In this document: positions 4,775-9,122 of the stretch, one piece after another
Numbering within the stretch: position 1 is the stretch's first letter
Layout of the letters: the number at the start of each line of letters is the position of its first letter
Source of the DNA: Nanobdellota archaeon
GTDB lineage: Archaea > Nanobdellota > Nanobdellia > Woesearchaeales > GW2011-AR15
Direction: 5' to 3'
Length of the DNA: 9,122 nt
Assembly (NCBI GenBank): GCA_018815145.1
Contig: JAHIYL010000044.1
Location: 1-9,122 of the forward strand
Notes under the pieces: generated by a model
The model's input: only the letters and a program-made list of their open reading frames with translations
Databases searched by the model: none
What the model was told of the DNA's origin: nothing
Program-made: the position numbers and the translations under genes

Positions 4775-5752
4775 ATGTTTAAACAAAAAAGAATAGTTAA
4801 TGGAAACGAATACTTTTACTTAGACCATAGTTTTAGAATTGGGAAAACAGTAAAAAAAATGTCTATTTATTTACATCAAGATTTAACACTTTCTTCATTT
4901 GATCAAATTAATCAGAAACAAATCAGTAAGATTGCTCGTTTAAGGGCACAGTATATAAAAGAAAATCAGGAAATTTCACCTTTTTTTAGGATGGGTAATC
5001 AAATTGAAAAAATTGAATATATCAAAGCTAAGTTTCAAGTGATTTACAATTTGGTTGAGGACAAAGAATCTATAGATAACAAATTCATAAGAACATTTCT
5101 TGTAGATAACATGGTTATGGAACATAGTACAATAGACTATGAAACTGCAGAAGCTATTGACACTAACGGAAAAATAAAAAATAAAAATGTTATAGAACAG
5201 GATATTTCTCTTTATAAAAATATAAAAGAAGCGTATAATATGCTTAACAAAAAATGGGTTAGAAACCCAAAAAATATTAAGGATTTACATAAAATAATTT
5301 ACAAGGATCTTTTTGTTTTTGCAGGAAAATTCAGAACTACATATGCCTCATTTGGACCTTTGTCAAATAGAGCAAAAACTTCAAAACCAGAAAATATTTT
5401 GACAGATATGAAAAAATCCATTTCTACTTACCATTCATCCAAAAAAGAAGTGTATGAATTTGATAGGATAATAAGATTTCACATAGACTATCAAGGAGTG
5501 CATGGCTTCAAAGATGGTAATAGCAGACTTGGAAGACTAATTATGATGGATCAATTGCTTAAAGCAGGTTATCCTGCAATCCTTTTTAAACCAACACAAT
5601 CAAAATCCTATCGGACATCACTTGTAAAGGCAATTAATGACAAAAATTACACCGCTTTTCTTAAATTAAGCTATAATAGTTATAAAAAAACCTTCATAGA
5701 ATTTTGGTTACCTGAAATTGAAAAAAATCTTAGTAAAATCTTAAAAAAGTAA
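4775..5752 (+). CDS. Fic-domain protein (probable AMP/NMP-transferase), 325 aa
   Basis: The Fic motif is at residues 243-254, HGFKDGNSRLGR, against the consensus HPFx(D/E)GNGRxxR. The catalytic H243 and the D, N and both R residues are kept, but P is G and the second G is S. Fic enzymes usually transfer AMP from ATP to hydroxyl side chains. A region like the class II inhibitory helix is at 118-122 (HSTIDY), where the usual SxxxEG glutamate and glycine are replaced by D and Y. Residues 1-34 (NGNEYFYLDHSFRIGKTVKK) form a beta-rich N-terminal module, and the Fic core spans about 150-295. The start is set by the TATA box 29 nt upstream. Codon use is far more AT-rich than in its neighbours, and the last codons (LKK-stop) lie inside direct repeat copy 2. 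Both points suggest recent acquisition. No antitoxin gene is adjacent. Confidence 0.88.
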   Translation: MFKQKRIVNGNEYFYLDHSFRIGKTVKKMSIYLHQDLTLSSFDQINQKQISKIARLRAQYIKENQEISPFFRMGNQIEKIEYIKAKFQVIYNLVEDKESIDNKFIRTFLVDNMVMEHSTIDYETAEAIDTNGKIKNKNVIEQDISLYKNIKEAYNMLNKKWVRNPKNIKDLHKIIYKDLFVFAGKFRTTYASFGPLSNRAKTSKPENILTDMKKSISTYHSSKKEVYEFDRIIRFHIDYQGVHGFKDGNSRLGRLIMMDQLLKAGYPAILFKPTQSKSYRTSLVKAINDKNYTAFLKLSYNSYKKTFIEFWLPEIEKNLSKILKK

Positions 5753-5767
5753 TTTTGTAGGTATAAT
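5741..5767 (+). repeat. Direct repeat copy 2 (27 bp), across the fic stop codon
   Basis: It is identical over 27 bp to 4716-4742. It encodes the last three residues and the stop codon of fic, then continues 15 bp beyond. Confidence 0.9.
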
Positions 5768-5825
5768 TAATTTTGTATTTATTGACGATAAATAACCAAT
5801 ATTAAATTATATTCAATAAAAAACC

Positions 5826-5847
5826 TTTTAAAAAAGTAATTTTGTAG
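5826..5847 (+). repeat. Direct repeat copy 3 (22 bp)
   Basis: This matches copy 1 over 22 bp (4714-4735) and copy 2 over 20 bp (5741-5760), ending at GTAATTTTGTAG. It lies 87 bp after copy 2. The 58 bp between copies 2 and 3 contain no gene, only an AT-only 7-bp hairpin (TATTTAT 5776-5782 with ATAAATA 5788-5794). Confidence 0.85.
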
Positions 5848-5901
5848 TGTTGATGATAGGTTTTATCCAGTTTTAAGATATATATTCAATCTTTTCACAA
5901 A

Positions 5902-5909
5902 TTTTATTA
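5902..5909 (+). promoter_or_regulatory. Possible TATA box for the deacetylase-glycosyltransferase operon
   Basis: TTTTATTA lies 27-34 nt upstream of the ATG at 5936, with no Shine-Dalgarno sequence in between, so a leaderless start is plausible. Other AT-rich strings nearby (5877-5885, 5916-5923) are at less suitable distances. This is a weak call. Confidence 0.3.
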
Positions 5910-5935
5910 AGTCGTCTTATTTAACATCTCACCAT

Positions 5936-6616
5936 ATGAAAGAGCAAAAACAGGAATCTGTAAAAGAGACTATCATGGTGCTGTGTGCTCATAATGATGA
6001 TCAGATAATAGGTGTGGGAGGGACGATTGCAAAATATGCAAAGCATGGAAAAAGAATTGTCACGGTCATATTTTCCTATGGAGAGGGTAGCCATCCTCAT
6101 CTTAAAAAAGAGGTAATTATCAAGACCAGAGTCAAAGAGTCACGCAGTGCAGACAAGATATTATGCGGAGATAATGGAAGTACTTATTATCTCGGGCTTA
6201 CTGAAGGAAAGTTCAGGCAGCAGATTGATGATAAAGACATCGGCACAAAAATTGCAAAATTGATCGAGGAACACAATCCTTCAAAGATATTTACCCATTC
6301 TATTGATGATCCCCACAGAGACCATAAGGTGGTCTACAGGTTTGTCATGGACCTGATAAAAAAAATTAAATACAAAGGCGATGTCTATGCCTTCAATGTC
6401 TGGAATCTTTTTATCAATATAAGGATGAGAAACAAACCTCGGCTCGTTGTTGATATCACTGAAACATTCAGGATTAAGATAGATGCTCTTGAAAGGCATA
6501 AGAGCCAGTTCATCCAGGCAAAGCTTCCTCTTACCTGGAGCATGTATGCAAGGGCGATACTCCAGGGATTGATATACAAAAAAAAATATGCAGAGGTATT
6601 TTTCAAGATAAGATGA
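5936..6616 (+). CDS. PIG-L/LmbE-family deacetylase, 226 aa
   Basis: The family is recognised from CAHNDDQIIGVGGT (residues 17-30), the counterpart of AHPDDExxGxGG, and from DPHRDH (125-130). H19, D22 and H130 should bind the catalytic zinc, with D21 as general base. P is replaced by N and E by Q (HNDDQ), a variant I recall from some archaeal members, so activity is still expected. Relatives remove the N-acetyl group from GlcNAc attached to inositol, malate or phosphatidylinositol (MshB, BshB, PIG-L). The product has no signal peptide. Residues 195-226 (LPLTWSMYARAILQGLIYKKKY) include a hydrophobic, basic stretch that may touch the membrane. The stop overlaps the glycosyltransferase start by ATGA, so both should act in one pathway. 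The true substrate is not known. Confidence 0.88.
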   Translation: MKEQKQESVKETIMVLCAHNDDQIIGVGGTIAKYAKHGKRIVTVIFSYGEGSHPHLKKEVIIKTRVKESRSADKILCGDNGSTYYLGLTEGKFRQQIDDKDIGTKIAKLIEEHNPSKIFTHSIDDPHRDHKVVYRFVMDLIKKIKYKGDVYAFNVWNLFINIRMRNKPRLVVDITETFRIKIDALERHKSQFIQAKLPLTWSMYARAILQGLIYKKKYAEVFFKIR

Positions 6617-7734
6617 AAAAGCTCCTGATTGCAACTGACTCATTTTTGCCAAGATTGGATGGTGCCACCAGCTTTCTTAAAGAGATAATTCCAAGGCTTG
6701 AGAAAGAATATGAGATCACTGTACTATGTCCTGATCTTGGTGATATCAAAGAGAAATTTGATGTCAAATTTGTCAGGTTCAGGCCGTCTAAGTTTCATGC
6801 TGAAGATGTAATTCTCGCTGTTCCGGATTTTTCCCTGATAAGGACAGAAGTGAAAAAGGCTGATATCGTCTGGGTACAGGGTTTTGGAACCATCGGTACA
6901 TTTGTGTTCTTTTCCGCAAGAAAGAGAAATAAAAAAATAGCTTTGATAACACATCTGATCGAGTGGGAAATTGCACCAAAGGGCATAAAGAATAAGTTAA
7001 TGTCTTCACCTGTGAACCTCCTTGTTAAATTCATAATGATTAGGATCTATAACCAGGCAAAGGTAATAATGGTGCCTTCTCTTGAGATAATGGAGCTTTT
7101 GACACTTCTTGGCATCAGGACCCCAAAGCGGATTGTGAAGATGGGAATTGATACAAATAAATTTTCACAACCGCATAATAAGGCAGCCTCTAAAAAAAGA
7201 ATTGGATTTTCTGAAAAAGATTTTATCATAGGGTATATAGGAAGGCTGGCATATGTCAAGGACCTGAAGACGATATTCTGGGCTTTCAGGAGGCTTCAGA
7301 AAAAATATTCTAATGTAAAACTTTTGATTGTTGGTGGGGGCAGAGAAGAGTTGATCAATTTTTTCTCAAATAAGGAAGGGATAACACTGACAGGTGCAAA
7401 AGATAATGTCGTACCATATTACCAAGCTCTTGATGTCCATGTGCTGGCAAGCCTCTATGAAACAGCAAACCTTTCTACAATGGAAGCAATGTCGTGTTCC
7501 CTGCCTGTTATTGCTACCAGAGTAGGATATATAAGAGAGTATATAAAAAATGGAAAAAATGGGTATATTTTCCAAAAAAAAGATTCTTATGCACTTTATA
7601 AGAAACTTAATCTTCTCTATAATGATTCAAAAAAAAGGGAAGAGATGGGACAACAAGCAAGAAAGACAGTTGTACAAAAATTTTCCTGGGAAAAGACAGT
7701 GGATGAGATAAAAGGTGTCTTTGAGGAGCTTTAG
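6613..7734 (+). CDS. GT4-family glycosyltransferase (GT-B fold), 373 aa
   Basis: This is a retaining nucleotide-sugar glycosyltransferase of two Rossmann domains. The N-terminal acceptor domain begins KKLLIATDSFLPRLDGATSFLKEI, with G17 in the usual glycine-containing loop. The linker contains KMGIDTNKF (176-184). The donor domain starts at GYIGRLAYVKDL (207-218), where R211 and K216 bind the diphosphate, and has the EX7E motif at E283 and E291 in YETANLSTMEAM. Length and layout match GT4 enzymes such as MshA, BshA, PimB and PIG-A. There is no transmembrane segment, so it is cytosolic or peripheral. It is translationally coupled to the deacetylase upstream. Glycosyltransferase plus PIG-L deacetylase points to a GlcN-containing lipid or small molecule (inference). 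Its stop codon overlaps the stop of the convergent gene at 7731. Confidence 0.93.
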   Translation: MKKLLIATDSFLPRLDGATSFLKEIIPRLEKEYEITVLCPDLGDIKEKFDVKFVRFRPSKFHAEDVILAVPDFSLIRTEVKKADIVWVQGFGTIGTFVFFSARKRNKKIALITHLIEWEIAPKGIKNKLMSSPVNLLVKFIMIRIYNQAKVIMVPSLEIMELLTLLGIRTPKRIVKMGIDTNKFSQPHNKAASKKRIGFSEKDFIIGYIGRLAYVKDLKTIFWAFRRLQKKYSNVKLLIVGGGREELINFFSNKEGITLTGAKDNVVPYYQALDVHVLASLYETANLSTMEAMSCSLPVIATRVGYIREYIKNGKNGYIFQKKDSYALYKKLNLLYNDSKKREEMGQQARKTVVQKFSWEKTVDEIKGVFEEL

Positions 7735-8075
7735 GCAATACCTGCAACCTGATTCAACAATTGTGTTATTCTTCTGAAATGCTTTTCCAGTTCAATATTT
7801 GAGATATGGACAGCCTTCTCGTTTCCGAGTATTATCTCAATCTCATGTGAAAGGGTATCCAGAAATGTGAAATAGTCCTTCAGTTCTTTTTTTGACAATT
7901 GGCCGGTCTTGAGCTTTGATTCAATCTCATCAAGGCTCCTAAGATAATATTTCGGCATGTGGTATTCCTTATGGCCTGCATTCTTCAGCATCTCACCAAA
8001 GGGTGCATGAAAAAAACCGCTTTCATGGCCGCCGCCACCCTGGCCTCCTCCTTCGCCTCCTCCTCCGCCTGACAT
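7731..8075 (-). CDS. Gly-rich hypothetical protein, 114 aa
   Basis: The N-terminus is a glycine tract broken only by E and Q (residues 3-16), followed by HESGFFHAPFGEML. From about residue 44 it becomes charged helices (RSLDEIESKLKTGQLSKKELKDYFTFLDTLSHEIEIIL...LEKHFRRITQLLNQV), probably a helical bundle or coiled coil. No transmembrane helix or known motif is seen. ATG 8075 was chosen because a TATA box sits 27 nt upstream; reading further upstream would enter the inverted repeat. Its stop shares bases 7731-7734 with the stop of the glycosyltransferase. A flexible Gly tail on a helical domain may tether or phase-separate the protein, but I do not recognise the family. Confidence 0.7.
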   Translation of the reverse strand: MSGGGGGEGGGQGGGGHESGFFHAPFGEMLKNAGHKEYHMPKYYLRSLDEIESKLKTGQLSKKELKDYFTFLDTLSHEIEIILGNEKAVHISNIELEKHFRRITQLLNQVAGIA

Positions 8076-8095
8076 AGTGAAATTGATATTCTGCA

Positions 8096-8107
8096 GATAT
8101 ATAAATG
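8096..8107 (-). promoter_or_regulatory. TATA box of the Gly-rich gene, possibly bidirectional
   Basis: On the minus strand CATTTATATATC lies about 27 nt before the ATG at 8075 and is preceded by an A-rich BRE-like stretch (GAAAA), giving a leaderless start. The sequence is close to symmetric (ATATATAAAT on the plus strand), so it could also drive a rightward transcript into the inverted repeat at 8144. Confidence 0.55.
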
Positions 8108-8143
8108 TTTTCAGAAAGAAGAGAGATTGTAGTTGAGGATTAT

Positions 8144-8228
8144 GAAAAAAATAACAACAACAAGGACACAGACGGACTAAAGTCCTACTCGGCATTCGCC
8201 TCGCCTGGTCATTGTTGTTATTTTTTTC
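8144..8228. repeat. 85-bp inverted repeat with 17-bp perfect arms
   Basis: GAAAAAAATAACAACAA (8144-8160) is the exact reverse complement of 8212-8228. The 51-nt loop is more GC-rich than its surroundings and contains two small hairpins: GGACT-AA-AGTCC (8174-8185) and GGC-ATTC-GCC (8191-8200). The plus-strand arm runs into T7-C-T6, a terminator-like tract. It lies between two divergently oriented genes, so it does not end either of them. It may be a small structured RNA, or a miniature element with terminal inverted repeats. Confidence 0.85.
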
Positions 8229-8285
8229 TTTTTTAATATTTTCTGTTTTTTTTTGTATGTCGTTATTCTAAAGTGGTAAAAATAG

Positions 8286-8302
8286 CGAAAGATTTATAAA
8301 TA
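8286..8302 (+). promoter_or_regulatory. BRE/TATA promoter of the membrane protein gene
   Basis: CGAAAG (BRE) is followed by ATTTATAAATA (TATA), nearly the same string as the pilin-like operon promoter. Transcription should begin near 8323-8326, leaving a leader of about 17 nt that contains GAGG (8331-8334), 7 nt before the ATG at 8342. Confidence 0.7.
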
Positions 8303-8341
8303 GTAAAGCACTTTATCCCTGTATTTTATAGAGGACAGTAT

Positions 8342-8905
8342 ATGAACCGGAAAAAGCAGAATAAATTAGGGAATATGTGGGAGAAGAACAAGAAAGTAGT
8401 TTTGTTATTGGTATTTTTGTTTCTCGTCTTTTTGATTCCTTCATTAAGGAGGTTTTTTGGCATACCCTTCCTGATTGCTCTGGGAATACTGTCTATGGTA
8501 TATATACAATTCATCCCTTACTGTGGGCTTGAATTCATCTTTTTTCCTGTGGTCATTGTCTCTATAGCCTATAATCCTTTGCTTGGTGTCTTTGTAGGTT
8601 TTGTTGCTTACATAGTTGGGATGGGTATGGCCGGCCAATTGACTGCATATTCTATTGTGACTCTGGCTGGCCAGGTCATGGTAGCATATATGGCACCTCT
8701 TATGTATTTTCATTGGGGTATGCCTATTGTAATTTTGGGTGTTGTCCTTAAAATAATGAACCTGATTGTGATGAGCATCGGATGGATATTACTGGGATTC
8801 AATCCATTTGAGGCCATGATCACAAATGTTGTGAATATCCTTCTTAATTATATCTTCTTTTCACTCTTCGGAGCGTTGTTTTTGAATCTCTTGATGGTGG
8901 TGTAG
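8342..8905 (+). CDS. Polytopic membrane protein, 187 aa, unknown function
   Basis: After a basic N-terminus (about residues 1-18) the protein is almost wholly hydrophobic, with six to seven helices at about 18-34, 40-60, 63-78, 79-99, 103-123, 127-153 and 157-185. The loop NPLLGVFVGFVAYIVG (78-93) and the final helix with paired Asn (TNVVNILLNYIFF) recall the size and Gly-rich helices of ECF-transporter S components or MreD-like proteins, but there is no decisive motif. The ribosome binding site GAGG and the promoter upstream fix the start. A possible next gene begins 5 nt after the stop. Confidence 0.75.
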   Translation: MNRKKQNKLGNMWEKNKKVVLLLVFLFLVFLIPSLRRFFGIPFLIALGILSMVYIQFIPYCGLEFIFFPVVIVSIAYNPLLGVFVGFVAYIVGMGMAGQLTAYSIVTLAGQVMVAYMAPLMYFHWGMPIVILGVVLKIMNLIVMSIGWILLGFNPFEAMITNVVNILLNYIFFSLFGALFLNLLMVV

Positions 8906-8910
8906 AAGGG

Positions 8911-9000
8911 ATGGGAGGCGACAAAAATATAAGATTTGATGCATTCAATTTAAGTAATGTCAATGCTCAAACCTGGTTTTTCCTAACACTAGTGCACTGA
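8911..9000 (+). pseudogene. Short ORF, possible gene start interrupted by an IS element
   Basis: ATG at 8911 begins MGGDKNIRFDAFNLSNVNAQTWFFL, 5 nt after the stop of the membrane protein gene, with GGTGGTG (8896-8902) as a possible ribosome binding site. The frame closes at 8998-9000 after only 29 codons. The last few codons run into ACACTAGTGCACTGACAA, which looks like the left end of the IS at the window edge. Operon-like spacing and protein-like composition suggest the 5' end of a gene cut by the insertion. It could also be chance. Confidence 0.35.
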
Positions 9001-9017
9001 CAATTTAATTATGAAAC

Positions 9018-9027
9018 ATTTATATAC
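9018..9027 (+). promoter_or_regulatory. TATA box of the probable transposase gene
   Basis: ATTTATATAC is centred about 26 nt upstream of the ATG at 9049 with no ribosome binding site between, which fits a leaderless transcript. Confidence 0.5.
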
Positions 9028-9048
9028 TTATTCATTTTCTTGATAGTT

Positions 9049-9122
9049 ATGACAAAAACTATCAAATTAACGCAAGAAGAGATAACCTATCTCAATGAAT
9101 TTGTTGGCAAAGGCAAAAAAAG
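9049..9122 (+). CDS. Start of a probable IS630-like transposase (partial)
   Basis: Only 24 codons are visible: MTKTIKLTQEEITYLNEFVGKGKK and onward, cut by the window edge. The pattern xLTxEExxxLxxxVxKGKxxA is what I recall at the N-terminus of IS630-family and related transposases, before their helix-turn-helix domain. The start is fixed by the TATA box. The sequence CTAGTGCACTGACAATTT (8990-9007) upstream could be the left terminal inverted repeat beginning at a TA target. With so few residues the family call is tentative. Confidence 0.45.
   Translation, partial: MTKTIKLTQEEITYLNEFVGKGKK

Noticed and set aside
4716..5847. The three direct repeats as a CRISPR array.
   Set aside because: The repeats differ in length, the spacings are 1025 and 87 bp, and one copy overlaps a coding region. 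No cas gene is present.
4716..5847. The repeats as integron attC sites.
   Set aside because: There are no GTTRRRY core sites, the repeats do not fold into attC-like imperfect hairpins, and no integron integrase is seen.
8144..8228. The inverted repeat as a terminator shared by the flanking genes.
   Set aside because: The flanking genes diverge from this region, so neither transcript would run into it.

Overview
This window looks like a chromosomal segment of an archaeon, most likely a DPANN lineage such as Woesearchaeota or Pacearchaeota (the phylum is inference). The evidence for Archaea is: BRE/TATA promoters about 25-30 nt upstream of apparently leaderless start codons; a tRNA-Gly gene with a 38-nt intron at the canonical 37/38 position bounded by a bulge-helix-bulge; pilin-like proteins with short charged leaders; and an archaeal DUF217-type VapB antitoxin. 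Coding is dense, AT-rich and in short operons.

Layout, left to right. Positions 1-616 hold the tail of a membrane-anchored protein, a 59-residue zinc-ribbon protein and a two-helix membrane protein. Positions 654-2197 are a two-gene operon of bacterial-type genes: prolipoprotein diacylglyceryl transferase (Lgt) overlapping triosephosphate isomerase by ATGA. Positions 2252-2911 are a VapBC toxin-antitoxin pair with an 18-bp palindrome next to its TATA box. On the minus strand, 4398 down to 2943 is an operon of two pilin-like secreted proteins with a small two-helix membrane protein between them. Its promoter diverges from the tRNA-Gly(TCC) gene.

The most unusual stretch is 4539-5847. Downstream of the intron-containing tRNA-Gly lies a second copy of the tRNA 3' end, then a very AT-rich Fic-domain gene enclosed by direct repeats. 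A 27-bp perfect repeat lies just upstream of its promoter and recurs across its stop codon, and a third, shorter copy lies 87 bp further on. A 7-bp inverted repeat brackets the fic TATA box. The arrangement resembles a repeat-bounded gene cassette next to a tRNA attachment site, with no recombinase visible.

Positions 5936-7734 carry a PIG-L/LmbE-type deacetylase overlapping a GT4 glycosyltransferase. The same pairing of activities makes GlcN-inositol lipids or thiols elsewhere, so amino-sugar glycolipid synthesis is a reasonable inference. A Gly-rich 114-residue protein (minus strand) converges on the glycosyltransferase with overlapping stop codons. Positions 8076-8341 separate that gene from a polytopic membrane protein and contain a 17-bp perfect inverted repeat with a 51-nt structured loop, possibly an RNA or a miniature element. 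The right edge has a short ORF that may be a gene interrupted by an insertion sequence, followed by the start of a probable IS630-like transposase.

All identifications come from reading the sequence; no database search was possible.
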